This document shows positions 8,231 through 17,062 of a DNA stretch of 64,000 bases, piece by piece (within the stretch, counting starts at the first letter, position 1; every line of letters begins with the position of its first letter). The position numbers were made by a program, and so were the translations under genes. The notes beneath the pieces were generated by a model. That model searched no databases. It had not been told where the DNA came from and saw only the letters and a program-made list of their open reading frames with translations. Source of the DNA: Desulfobacteraceae bacterium (lineage in GTDB: Bacteria; Desulfobacterota; DSM-4660; Desulfatiglandales; Desulfatiglandaceae); contig JAUWMR010000003.1 in assembly GCA_030613055.1 (NCBI GenBank), positions 62,001 to 126,000 on the forward strand. The letters run 5' to 3'.

Positions 8231-9264
8231 TGTCTTGTCCTTGACAGCATGTTCCCGTCTTCTTTTGCAAGGTCCATAAAGAATGCCATCATGGCCTTGA
8301 TAGAGTTCCCATGTTTCCTCAAAACGGCCTCAAAAAGATGGAATTGCCAGTGATAAAGGCCGACAGACATGAGATAGGCGTTGTTTAATCCCGCACTGCC
8401 AAAGCGGGTAAAGCGCCGGGTCTTAAACCTGACTTTCAGGCGGCTGAAATCATCAATAGAGGTAAAAAAAACCTCCTCCCTTTGGGCAAGCTTATCCTGG
8501 TAGCTTATTGGTGAATTGTAAAAGGCCTCCAGCTTTTTAAGTAAGGAGGATAAAAAGGTGCAGAATAACCGTTCATCTTCAATAGACTCATTCGCCTCGA
8601 TGGTCAACGGATCGGATGGCCCATAGGTCTTTTTTAAGAAACTCAGTGCGCCGGCCTTACCCACCAGTACGGCTAAGCCCTCATTAAATTCACCCTGTCC
8701 CTTCAGATAAAGAGTAACGTGTGTCATTTCGTGAAGTATGGTCTCGACCAGGTCCACTGTAGAGCCCTGGATCAGATTCAGCGTAACAGGGTCCCTGAAC
8801 CAGCCTAATGTGCTATATGCATCGGCCACGCCCATAGTCACATCCAGATCTTTTTTCGCCAGATTCTCTTTTTTCGCCTCGGCGCTTTTTAAATCAAAAA
8901 AGCCTAAGTATGGCATATCTCCTACAACAGGAAACCACCAGGTTGTCCGGACCAGGCGATCCTTGGGGGAGGCGGAAATACAGTAAATGGGACATTTGGA
9001 GGATTTCAGATAGACTGTTTGATAGTTTCGGGTGGGTTTTAAGCCAAGCTCCTTTTCGCCGAAGTCTTTTATCCGGGTGACCAAGCGAAGGCGGGCCTTC
9101 TGTTCAGGGCTGAGTGTTTCGTCTTTTAGTGCCTCCTCCATTGGAATGGAATCGTGAAGCAATCGAAACTGACCAGAGGCCGCATGGAAGATATAGGCCA
9201 GGCGACAGCCATGGCAAGACAGGGCCAGAATCAAGATGACGGCGATTGTGCCTTTTTTTACCAC
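8209..9264 (-). CDS. COG4324-type predicted aminopeptidase, lipoprotein
   Basis: 351 residues. A short hydrophobic N-terminus with cysteines at LALSCHGC gives a plausible lipobox. The family landmarks are ASGQFRLL, IKDFGEKELGL, WWFPVVGDMPYLGFFD, AYSTLGWFRDP, and the zinc motif HEMTH (HExxH) followed by GEFNEGLA. This family of predicted zinc aminopeptidases has no established substrate; the HExxH plus downstream glutamate fits a gluzincin-like metal site. It heads the three-gene unit with the YdbH- and YdbL-like genes. Confidence 0.75.
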   Translation of the reverse strand: MVKKGTIAVILILALSCHGCRLAYIFHAASGQFRLLHDSIPMEEALKDETLSPEQKARLRLVTRIKDFGEKELGLKPTRNYQTVYLKSSKCPIYCISASPKDRLVRTTWWFPVVGDMPYLGFFDLKSAEAKKENLAKKDLDVTMGVADAYSTLGWFRDPVTLNLIQGSTVDLVETILHEMTHVTLYLKGQGEFNEGLAVLVGKAGALSFLKKTYGPSDPLTIEANESIEDERLFCTFLSSLLKKLEAFYNSPISYQDKLAQREEVFFTSIDDFSRLKVRFKTRRFTRFGSAGLNNAYLMSVGLYHWQFHLFEAVLRKHGNSIKAMMAFFMDLAKEDGNMLSRTRQWLNSAH

Positions 9265-9297
9265 AGCCTGATGAACCGGTCTCTCATATGTTAAACC

Positions 9298-10986
9298 CTA
9301 TAAGACTTCCACGGTCTCCACACGGTTTCTTCCTGATTCCTTTGCTTTGTAGAGGCCTTCATCCGCCCTCTTAATGACGGTCTCCTCATCATCCTGGGGT
9401 TTATATATAGATACACCTATACTGATTTTTACTTTATACGTATGATCTTTGTCCGCGACTTCATAATCCTCCACGTTTTTTCTTATTTTCTCAGCAACAC
9501 TTAATCCCTGTTCCATGGAAGCGCCTCTTAGAAGAACTATCTTTTCTTCTCCTCCGTACCTCGCTACAATATCCGAAGAACGTACCGAATCTCTCATGAC
9601 ATTTGCCACTTCTTTTAATACCAGATCCCCTACCTGATGCCCGTATGTATCATTAAAATGCTTGAAATGGTCAATGTCACTCATGATTATGCAGAATCTC
9701 TTGCTAATATCTGCCGTTGCCATAACACACTCAGCTTTTAAAAGCTGCTTGAAATATCGTATATTATACAAACCGGTTAACCCATCGGTCTCGGCCAGTT
9801 TAAAAAACCTCAGCGCTTTTTTAGACTCAATTACAAAGTAGCATGTTGCAATGACTATGTAACTTGCAAAGAGTGAAAGCAAAGGCAAATAAAATTCTAC
9901 TATTGTACCGCTCTGGAAAAATAGTAATACAATAATAAAAAACAATATTCCGGCAATTATTGCTGATAGGGATTCCCTTAAAGCCCTTTCCCCTGTGATT
10001 GCCAATGATGGAATTAGAGCTAAGGCATAAATAAGCAGCCAGTTAATCCATCCGGCAGGTACGTTCAGAAATTTATTATCTAAAATATTGCCAATTGTAA
10101 CAGCAATAGCCCCTGCTACCGGATATGCGGGCTGGAGGGATATTGGTTTTATGTCATAAAGCCCAATGGCGGTGACTGCGACAATGCAAATACTGTCTCT
10201 AAATGAATCTATATCTATTGCCGGCTTTGTATTGTTCTTAATATCCTTGTGAGCATTTATTACATCTAAAAAAGAATAGCGCTTAAATGTGTCTTCCCAT
10301 TTTCCTGGCCAGTTAATCAGCATCTTATTCCCTTCGATTAAAGGGATTTTGGTCTCATGAGCAGGGCTTGAAAGCAAAAGGTATTGAGGTGTTATCTCTT
10401 TTATTTTTGATCCGGAATAATCCAGGGCTATTTGTAAGGCAATATGATAAAAAAGATCATTTTTTATCCTGAAATATAGAGGGATCATTCGTAAAACACC
10501 ATCCATGTCTGTAGGGATATTCGTGGAACCCGTCCCTTTTGTATATTCGGAAAACTCCTTGATGGGGAAAAGCGCATTTCTTAAATCGAAAGAGTGAGAA
10601 TTTTCCTGAAAAACAAAAGGTAGATATACATTGCCCGCATTTTTTATGGACTTGGCTAATTCGTTGTCATCCTTATTAGAAGATGCCTCGGAAAACAGGA
10701 TATCAAAGTAGATATATTTGGCCCCCAGTGCCTTTAATGCCTTGACGATTGAGGCATGCCGCGTTCTTCGCCATGGCCACCTGCCTAATTTTGAGATGTT
10801 TTCATCGTCTATTTCTACAATTACAATGTGGGGGTTACATGGGGTAGACGCCCTTAGCCTGAAAAGAAAGTCCATGCTTCCCAATTCCAGACGTTTAAAA
10901 AGGCCTTGTTCAGAAAGGATGATTATAGAAGAGGAGATTATAAAGGCTATGGCAATATTAAGAAGAAGTGTCTTTTTCAGCTTCAA
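9298..10986 (-). CDS. CHASE2-transmembrane-GGDEF protein with an altered GGEEK motif
   Basis: 562 residues: N-terminal membrane helix, extracytoplasmic CHASE2 sensor (DENISKLGRWPWRR, AKYIYFDILFSE), then three membrane helices around residues 330-400 and a C-terminal GGDEF domain beginning ETDGLTGLYNIRYF. The signature reads RYGGEEKIVLL around residue 478, so the phenylalanine of GG(D/E)EF is lysine. The inhibitory RxxD site (RSSD) five residues upstream is intact. The acidic catalytic position is kept, so diguanylate cyclase activity is possible but uncertain; a receptor role through the RxxD site is an alternative. It lies about 110 bp downstream of fumC. Confidence 0.85.
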   Translation of the reverse strand: MKLKKTLLLNIAIAFIISSSIIILSEQGLFKRLELGSMDFLFRLRASTPCNPHIVIVEIDDENISKLGRWPWRRTRHASIVKALKALGAKYIYFDILFSEASSNKDDNELAKSIKNAGNVYLPFVFQENSHSFDLRNALFPIKEFSEYTKGTGSTNIPTDMDGVLRMIPLYFRIKNDLFYHIALQIALDYSGSKIKEITPQYLLLSSPAHETKIPLIEGNKMLINWPGKWEDTFKRYSFLDVINAHKDIKNNTKPAIDIDSFRDSICIVAVTAIGLYDIKPISLQPAYPVAGAIAVTIGNILDNKFLNVPAGWINWLLIYALALIPSLAITGERALRESLSAIIAGILFFIIVLLFFQSGTIVEFYLPLLSLFASYIVIATCYFVIESKKALRFFKLAETDGLTGLYNIRYFKQLLKAECVMATADISKRFCIIMSDIDHFKHFNDTYGHQVGDLVLKEVANVMRDSVRSSDIVARYGGEEKIVLLRGASMEQGLSVAEKIRKNVEDYEVADKDHTYKVKISIGVSIYKPQDDEETVIKRADEGLYKAKESGRNRVETVEVL

Positions 10987-11098
10987 ACCTTATTCCTGTA
11001 TTTTACATGGTTGGCGAGATATCATATTTACATTAATATGGTTGTATAGTGGGAAATCGCTTGTGTGTCAAGGCAAAGCAGGAAGACCAATGTCCGCC

Positions 11099-12517
11099 TT
11101 ACCCAGTCAAATCCTGTCTTTTCCCGGGGATACCCGGCCTTACCATTTCTTCGGGCCTTACGATCTCATCAAATTCCACCTCGGTTACATATCCTAATGT
11201 GACAGCGCTTTCCTTTAGCGTTGTTCCATGTTTGAGGGCTTCATGGGCAACCTGTGCTGCCTTATCATAGCCGATATGCGGGCTGAGCGCCGTGACCAGC
11301 ATCAGGGATTTGTTCAACAACTCCTCTATCCTGTCTCTGTCCGCCTTAATGTCCTTGACAAGGTTGTCCGTAAAGCTCATGGTGGCATCCGAAATAAGCC
11401 TTATGGACTGTAGCAGGCTGTAGATCATGACAGGCTTAAACACGTTAAGCTCAAAGTTGCCCTGGGAACCTGCAAAACCAATAGTAACATCGTTGCCGAG
11501 CACCCTGGCCACAACCATAGTCATGGCCTCACACTGCGTGGGATTTACCTTCCCGGGCATGATGGAGCTGCCCGGTTCATTCGCAGGGATAACAATCTCT
11601 CCAATGCCGCACCTCGGCCCGCAGGCCAGCCACCTTATGTCGTTGGCAATCTTCATAAGACTGCATGAAATGGTTTTTACGGCGCCGCTGGCTTCTACAA
11701 TGGCGTCATGGGCGGCAAGGCCTTCAAATTTGTTGTCAGCGGTTTCAAACGGGAGGCCGGTGATTTCAGCAATCTTCGTGGCAGCCAGAACATCGAATCC
11801 CACAGGTGTATTTAAACCGGTCCCCACTGCTGTCCCGCCTAATGCAAGCCTGTAAAGGTTTTTCAAAGACTGACTTGCCCTCCCAATGCCCAATTCCACC
11901 TGTTTGGCATAGCCCGAAAACTCCTGGCCTAATGTCAAAGGAGTTGCATCCTGGAGATGGGTCCGTCCTATCTTTACAATATCATTGAATTCCTCTACCT
12001 TTATATCGAGTGCCTTCTTCATGTGCTCAAGGGCAGGAATCAATTGTAGATAGATAGACTCGGCAGCGGATATGTGCATGGCAGTCGGAAAGGTATCGTT
12101 AGATGACTGGGACATGTTCACATGGTCGTTGGGGTGGACAGGGTCTTTGCTGCCAAGCTTGCCTCCGGCAATTTCGACAGCCCGGTTTGAAATAACTTCA
12201 TTGGCATTCATATTGGTCTGAGTACCGCTTCCTGTTTGCCATACAACGAGTGGAAAATGCTCATCCAGCTTTCCTTCGATCACCTCATCAGCGGCTTTTA
12301 TGATCAGAGCACCTGTGTCTTTATCCAAGGCACCTAATTCCATGTTTGCAAGGGCACATGCCTTTTTCAGGATACCGAGCGCCCGTATGATTTCCCTCGA
12401 CATCCTTTCATCGCCAATCTTGAAGTTCGCAAGCGAACGCTGGCTTTGCGCACCCCAGTACCTGTCATCCTCGACTTCAACGCTGCCCATGGAATCCTTC
12501 TCAACCCTTACGCCCAT
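11099..12517 (-). CDS. fumC: class II fumarase (fumarate hydratase)
   Basis: 472 residues, the usual length for FumC. It interconverts fumarate and malate in the citric acid cycle, without a metal cofactor. Landmarks in order: [46 protein letters not shown] (active site histidine) and the fumarate lyase signature [16 protein letters not shown] near residue 320. The ATG at 12517 follows AGGAGG. It is probably the first gene of its unit; upstream lies a 230-bp intergenic stretch with the divergent DUF4190 gene. Confidence 0.93.
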   Translation of the reverse strand: MGVRVEKDSMGSVEVEDDRYWGAQSQRSLANFKIGDERMSREIIRALGILKKACALANMELGALDKDTGALIIKAADEVIEGKLDEHFPLVVWQTGSGTQTNMNANEVISNRAVEIAGGKLGSKDPVHPNDHVNMSQSSNDTFPTAMHISAAESIYLQLIPALEHMKKALDIKVEEFNDIVKIGRTHLQDATPLTLGQEFSGYAKQVELGIGRASQSLKNLYRLALGGTAVGTGLNTPVGFDVLAATKIAEITGLPFETADNKFEGLAAHDAIVEASGAVKTISCSLMKIANDIRWLACGPRCGIGEIVIPANEPGSSIMPGKVNPTQCEAMTMVVARVLGNDVTIGFAGSQGNFELNVFKPVMIYSLLQSIRLISDATMSFTDNLVKDIKADRDRIEELLNKSLMLVTALSPHIGYDKAAQVAHEALKHGTTLKESAVTLGYVTEVEFDEIVRPEEMVRPGIPGKRQDLTG

Positions 12518-12750
12518 AATGTCCTCCTTAAAAAATACCTGTTATTGACATAACTGGAATCAGTTTTTTTCAGGGCTATAATAACAGAAATAATTCTTGC
12601 AGGACAATATTTTATCAATTCCTGTCTCCTAAATCCCAATTCCTTTGCGGATATGCCGTATTCATGCTATAAGAACTGAAAAATACCAATATATTCGGGA
12701 CGTTTAGTGTGCTAAGTGGTTATTACCTTAAAACAAGGAAGGGGTTTACA

Positions 12751-13035
12751 ATGGAGACCCAGTTACAGCAGCCGCAAACCAGCCCTCTGGCAATCTGGAG
12801 TCTGATTCTCAGTATAACAAGTCTTTTTTGCTGCGGTCTTTTAACGGCAATTCCAGGAATAATTTGCGGACATATGGCCAGATCAAAGATCAGGGAATCA
12901 AATGGAACACTCGCAGGAGATGGATTGGCCTTAGCTGGTTTGATTATCGGGTATGTTGGCGCGGTCCTGTTTGTAGTGATTTCCCTTATCGGAATATTAG
13001 GCGTTGTTTTTGGGTTTCTGGACCAGATGGGCTAA
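12751..13035 (+). CDS. DUF4190 small membrane protein
   Basis: 94 residues starting METQLQQPQTSPLAIWSLILS, with AAGGAAGGGG before the ATG at 12751. Two hydrophobic hairpins (SLILSITSLFCCGLLTAIPGIICGHMA, split around a glycine-rich turn, and LAGLIIGYVGAVLFVVISLIG) are separated by the KIRESNGTLAGDGLA loop; this is the DUF4190 pattern (SxxxGxxCxxxxxxGxxxGHxA). Function unknown; a membrane location is clear. Confidence 0.75.
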   Translation: METQLQQPQTSPLAIWSLILSITSLFCCGLLTAIPGIICGHMARSKIRESNGTLAGDGLALAGLIIGYVGAVLFVVISLIGILGVVFGFLDQMG

Positions 13036-13108
13036 CCGTTATTTACACTCTGTTGATACAATCCCGCCACAGGGCCATGAAGCTTTCCATGAGTAATGGA
13101 GGAGAGAC

Positions 13109-13180
13109 ATGCGACGTTGGAATGGTTGGGGCGCACAAGGCTTGGCATATTACCCTAACGTTGCAAAAGCACCCCATCTA
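13109..13180 (+). pseudogene. relic of the N-terminus of a FAD-linked oxidase (AgpS/GlcD-like)
   Basis: A strong GGAGGAG site precedes an ATG that opens MRRWNGWGAQGLAYYP. MRRWNGWG is the opening I associate with FAD-binding oxidoreductases related to alkyldihydroxyacetonephosphate synthase. After about 20 codons the frame runs over the 3' end of the convergent universal stress protein gene and all resemblance is lost. I read it as the surviving start of a deleted gene. The similarity is short, so this is tentative. Confidence 0.4.
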
Positions 13181-13624
13181 CTCGGACTTGACAACCAGGA
13201 CAGCCGTCCCTTCGAGGGCCCTTATCAGTTTGACGCTTACATCCCCCATCACAAATTCCTCGGCCTTGGGAATGCGCTTGCGGCCTATTACTACCATATC
13301 AAAATGCTTTTTCTTGAACTGGTCGATAATACCTTCTGCCACGGTCGGATAAGGATCGGTTACCAGTTCAATCTCGATATTATTGGGGTCAAAACCGTTT
13401 TCTACAAGTTTGTCCCTGGCGTTCTCCAGGACTGCTAAAAACCTTGCCGGCTGTTCCTCTGTAAATTTCTTGCCCATAAGGTCCTCACTGGCCGTTGGTT
13501 TCTTGAACATGTGGATCAGGGTAATATGGGCATCTTCCGGGCGGAACGCGAGGCGGGCAAGATAGTCCACTACTGCCCGGGAACTCACAGAATCATTTAA
13601 TGACACAAGTATTGAATTATTCAA
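13178..13624 (-). CDS. universal stress protein (UspA family)
   Basis: 148 residues with the Usp fold: N-terminal NSILVSLNDSVSSRAVVDYLARLA, the PDKD-region THITLIHMF-like strand (AHITLIHMF), and the C-terminal VVIGRKRIPKAEEFVMGDVSVKLI nucleotide loop, in which the first glycine pair of the ATP-binding GxxG motif is partly changed (GRKR). The reading frame starts with TTG at 13624 after GGAGGG; no ATG is available nearby. It follows the kinase-like gene on the same strand with 54 bp between them. Confidence 0.8.
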   Translation of the reverse strand: MNNSILVSLNDSVSSRAVVDYLARLAFRPEDAHITLIHMFKKPTASEDLMGKKFTEEQPARFLAVLENARDKLVENGFDPNNIEIELVTDPYPTVAEGIIDQFKKKHFDMVVIGRKRIPKAEEFVMGDVSVKLIRALEGTAVLVVKSE

Positions 13625-13678
13625 GGATTCCCTCCTGCTTTTGAAGAACCGTTAGGCAAGCTGTAGAGAATACGCCAG

Positions 13679-14593
13679 CTATGTGTCTACAGAGATATAG
13701 TGCAGGCACCTGTTTAAGTCTTCGACGATTTCCTCCACAATTTCGTAATATACAGTCGCACCTCTTGAGAAATGCAGGAGAATATCATTAAGCATCACGG
13801 GAATGTATAGGTACAATTTTCGCAGATTTACAAGCCTTCTTTTAAGTATTATGGAAAAATCCGTGGGTTCAAGGCGATCTTTCAGGTCTCCGTATTTCAC
13901 CGCGTCATTCAGTATCATTTGAATAGTATGAAATCCTTTCCCAACCGCATTAATCAAAATATTCCCTAATCCGAATAGTTCCAGCCCAAATGGATTTTCA
14001 CCGGCGTCATAGTCATAATCAAAGTCTATCCACACATAGTTTCCCGTATCGCGCTCTACTATGATATGATCATTTCTTATGTCTCCATGCTTGAACCCAT
14101 GAATATGAAGAAAACGGATCGCTTCAAATGCCTTCACCAGTTTTTTCATGATGCCCGGAAGTACTGTGTGAAAGTAAGTCTCATGACCCATACTGATCGA
14201 ATCAATGTAATAAAGAAAATTTGGCCCTGGTACGATGTCCAATATGCGAATAACATTATTTTTTTCATCTCTATGGGTTATTCCTTGCATAAAGTACGGA
14301 TGATCTTTTACAAGTTCTAAAATGTCCGCTTCTTTCTGGGGGCTTCTAAAGCATCTTACCCTTACACTGCCAAATTTGGTTTCGAATGATTCCAGAAAGG
14401 AGAGCTTCAAGATCTTAGTCTCTCCGGTCTCCATATCAACAGCCCGCTTTACCCAGAATTTGGGGTCCTCCATACCGAACCGGCGTTCACGCTCATAACC
14501 GGTAACTTCGTAACGCTTCTCGCCGACCAGGATAATATCCCCATATTCTATGTCAAAGAATTCGGTTGTATCGGTAATCAGCCGTTGTGCCAC
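13679..14593 (-). CDS. protein kinase-like protein
   Basis: 304 residues starting at GTG (14593). FLHIHGFKHGDIRNDHIIV provides an HxDxxxxN catalytic-loop equivalent (HGDIRNDH), and VWIDFDYDYDAGENPFG an aspartate in the DFG position, so this belongs to the protein-kinase-like superfamily. An N-terminal lysine in TKILKLSFLESFE is a candidate ATP-binding residue. No membrane segment. It lies between the GAF remnant (3 bp upstream) and the universal stress protein gene, suggesting a stress or signalling role. The substrate is unknown. Confidence 0.65.
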   Translation of the reverse strand: MAQRLITDTTEFFDIEYGDIILVGEKRYEVTGYERERRFGMEDPKFWVKRAVDMETGETKILKLSFLESFETKFGSVRVRCFRSPQKEADILELVKDHPYFMQGITHRDEKNNVIRILDIVPGPNFLYYIDSISMGHETYFHTVLPGIMKKLVKAFEAIRFLHIHGFKHGDIRNDHIIVERDTGNYVWIDFDYDYDAGENPFGLELFGLGNILINAVGKGFHTIQMILNDAVKYGDLKDRLEPTDFSIILKRRLVNLRKLYLYIPVMLNDILLHFSRGATVYYEIVEEIVEDLNRCLHYISVDT

Positions 14594-14596
14594 GGA

Positions 14597-14946
14597 TTAC
14601 AGCCCCTCCAGCAGACGCAGTGGCAGGCTTCCCAGCGCAGTCTTTACACCATCGAGGAAGTTCCTCAGTCCGTTGTTCTCTATCACGAGGCCCAGATGCT
14701 CACCCAGGATACACAGGGCATCAATATCCTCTTCATGAAATACCTGGGGTTCACTTTCATAGATTCTTAATACGCCAATGGTTGATTCTCGGCTTTTAAC
14801 GGGAATAGACAGCATGGAAACGATGCCTTCTTTGGCAGCGGCCTTCGGATATTGAACCACGGGACTGTTTTGCATGTCCTCGATAAAAACGGGTTCCCCC
14901 GTGCAGACGGCACATTGCTCCCTTTCTACTAATACCGGACCTTTGA
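14597..14946 (-). pseudogene. C-terminal part of a GAF domain protein (5' end lost)
   Basis: The frame contains KGPVLVEREQCAVCTGEPVF, then VVQYPKAAAKEGIVSMLSIPV and IGVLRIYESEP, closely similar to the intact GAF protein at 17949-18572 (which has RIQYPKEAKKEGIASLLSVPI and RVYTSEP at the same places). Similarity ends near 14946 where the frame enters the ketopantoate reductase relic. No ATG, GTG or TTG is available in the frame upstream of the ATG at 14875, so it either starts inside the domain (92 residues) or is dead. It directly precedes the kinase-like gene. Confidence 0.65.
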
Positions 14947-15363
14947 CCCATGAAGGGACGTTGCACCATGGAATGTCAAACCGCCCAGAATCATTGTCTT
15001 ATTCACAATCTCGGCCATGGTTTCAATATTTCCCAGGCCCGTTTGGATTGTGAGGATGGGAGCCTGTTGGTTTACAAGGTGCATTATGCTCCGGGTAGCG
15101 GCAGCCGTAGTGTAGCTCTTTACTGCCAGAATGCTCAATTCACAGGATTCTACGGAATTTCCTTCAGTGCTCGCCCGGGCCTCGACATTAAGATATACAT
15201 CGCTTTTTGTCTCACCGAGCTTAATAAACTGGATCCCGTTATCATTTATGGCCTTTACAACATCAGGGTCCTTTTCCACAAATAACACCTCATGGCCTCC
15301 ACTGCCCAGCATGCCCCCGAAGAATCTTCCAATGGCACCGGCGCCGACTATTACGATCTTCAT
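14929..15363 (-). pseudogene. panE: ketopantoate reductase (PanE/ApbA-like), truncated
   Basis: 144 residues with good site AGGAGG before the ATG at 15363. It starts MKIVIVGAGAIGRFFGGMLG, a Rossmann GxGxxG, and continues through LAVKSYTT and ILTIQTGLGNIE to GATSLHGSKVRY, then a stop. Full PanE proteins are about 300 residues and have a C-terminal helical domain with the catalytic lysine; that half is absent here. The stop lies inside sequence that is read in another frame as a GAF domain, which suggests a deletion joined two genes. Confidence 0.7.
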
Positions 15364-15706
15364 TTTTTTCCTCCTGTGGCCCTGCGCATATTATAATTGA
15401 CGAACTCGTAAAAAGTCCAAATCCATGTTTCTGATGCCCATAACTAATTGAACTTACAACATGTAAATTCTACTTTTTGTGTATGTTGCCTGTCGAAGCG
15501 TAGCGTAGATTTATCCGCCTATGGAGGATCCCGCTATCGGGGCCCATTGAAATATTCACCCTGTGAAATACGAATCCTATTTCTCTGGGGCAGAGTCAAT
15601 TTCACCTGGATGCCTTTTTGCGGCTATATTAATCATAGCGTAACCTCACAATCCCATAACCTACCAGGATCATCAAGCATTTACTGCACCAATATTATCA
15701 TTTTTA
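15364..15706. other. intergenic stretch with a repeat fragment
   Basis: Begins with the ribosome site and promoter region of the panE relic and contains TTGACGAACTCGTAAAAAGTC-like sequence (15397-15420), one end of the palindromic repeat family, without its other end nearby. The rest, including a CTATGGAGGATCCCGCTATCGG stretch near 15520-15540, showed no coding potential I could recognise. Confidence 0.5.
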
Positions 15707-16417
15707 TTATGTACATTCCTTGTCTTGAGGAGTGTCAATCCCCTGTCTCAACAGCCGGGCATAATAGCTGCCGCTCGTGTAGAGCGCTGCTGCCGGATTA
15801 TGGGCGAGTACCCGATCCTTTGATATGAGTACCGTCGTAAATGCCTTGCTGTATTTAAAAAAGAGCGAGTCATGTCCAACGCAAAGGCCAACCAGTATAT
15901 TAAAGTCGGTCCTCTCCTCGTTAAGAAGAGCTGCCTGGACAATGGGGCTGCACATGGACTCGAATTCGCCGATCCTGATCTTCTGTTCATCCTTTAACCC
16001 TAATGACTCTTTTGAGGTGCATCCCGTCTTGCACACCACCGAAACTACCTGAAAGCCCTGGGCCTTCAGGATGTTTGTAAGCGTACGCGCTTCTGAATGG
16101 AGCCCTGCACAGAAGGCAATACCAAGTTTGTTGTATCGCATTTTGTTTGCAAACTCACAGATTTCCTGGACCCTCGGCTTTACAGGATGCAATACATAAG
16201 GCTTGATATGCCTGTTTATATAACACTCGGCCTCCTGAATGGAAGCCATTTTGGCAAATTCTCTGATTTCGAGCTTATCGTACTCCTTTAATGCTTTCTC
16301 TATGGTTTCTCTGTAATTTTTTGTCGGACAGGATTCCGGACCAGTACCATTCTCCACCCGGCATGCCGGGTCTTTAACGGAACATAGCGCGCACTGGGGA
16401 CTACTCTCATCGTTCAT
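15707..16417 (-). CDS. DUF1847 metal-binding protein
   Basis: 236 residues from the ATG at 16417, which is spaced 7-8 bases from GGAGG; an in-frame ATG two codons upstream lies too close to that site. Cysteine-rich ends are typical of this family: CALCSVKDPAC, then ESCPTKNY, and in the middle FCAGLHSEA, VCKTGC and LVGLCVGHDSLFFK, FKYSKAF, ending AHNPAAALY. DUF1847 proteins are found mostly in strict anaerobes and are annotated as metal-binding; the reaction is unknown. Confidence 0.75.
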   Translation of the reverse strand: MNDESSPQCALCSVKDPACRVENGTGPESCPTKNYRETIEKALKEYDKLEIREFAKMASIQEAECYINRHIKPYVLHPVKPRVQEICEFANKMRYNKLGIAFCAGLHSEARTLTNILKAQGFQVVSVVCKTGCTSKESLGLKDEQKIRIGEFESMCSPIVQAALLNEERTDFNILVGLCVGHDSLFFKYSKAFTTVLISKDRVLAHNPAAALYTSGSYYARLLRQGIDTPQDKECT

Positions 16418-16454
16418 AACCATGCCTCCACTATTTTTATTTCATATCATATCT

Positions 16455-16584
16455 TGCTGGTCTCGTAAAAAGCCGAACCTCTCAGGACTCCTTTACCTAT
16501 CCCACGTTTCGCGGGACTGAAACTAATTCACAATTCCTAAATCCTTAAATACGTAATTGCCTGTAAAAAACGACTTTTTACAGG
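16455..16584. repeat. repeat fragment and small hairpin
   Basis: TGGTCTCGTAAAAAGCCG at 16455 resembles the end of the palindromic repeats. At 16560-16584 CCTGTAAAAA, ACGAC, TTTTTACAGG forms a 10-bp perfect hairpin. They lie upstream of the DUF1847 gene. Confidence 0.55.
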
Positions 16585-16758
16585 CGCACCATATCTTACT
16601 GTCCGGCAGATTGCGAGGTCGTTTTTAAAATTTATCCGGGCTCCCGGTTTCCCGTGAAAGTCTCCTTTGAATTCACTTGACTGTATTAATATCTGAACAT
16701 AAACTAACTCATTATTCATAAGTATTTTAACCCAACGTCAATGTCATGAACCTAACGC

Positions 16759-16823
16759 GTAGCGCAGGGCTTCAGCCCTGCCACGAACCCGTGCAATACG
16801 GCAGGGCTGAAGCCCTGCGCTAC
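16759..16823. repeat. long perfect hairpin inside a direct/inverted repeat element
   Basis: The arms at 16759-16782 and 16800-16823 are perfect 24-bp reverse complements with the core GCAGGGCTTCAGCCCTGC, itself nearly self-palindromic. The element is flanked by CAACGTCAATGTCAT on the left (about 16733-16747) and ATGACATTGACCCTAACGTTG-like sequence on the right (about 16861-16881, split here), suggesting outer inverted ends. Confidence 0.8.
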
Positions 16824-17062
16824 ATTGTAAAATTCTTGCGCCGATTCGGGCCCTTAAGTTAATGACATTGACCCTAACGTTGCACAAACAATACGGCTTA
16901 ATATTATTAAAAACCTTTATGCTTAGTGGTTTCCGCACCTTTTCACCCCGACCTCAAAAAGCCACGGCTTTAGTCCCGCCCTTTTGTGTTCGTGATTGCG
17001 GGCTGGACTGAAAGGTGAAAGCTTTAAGCCACGTGAATGGGAAAACAAAGAGGGAATAGATC

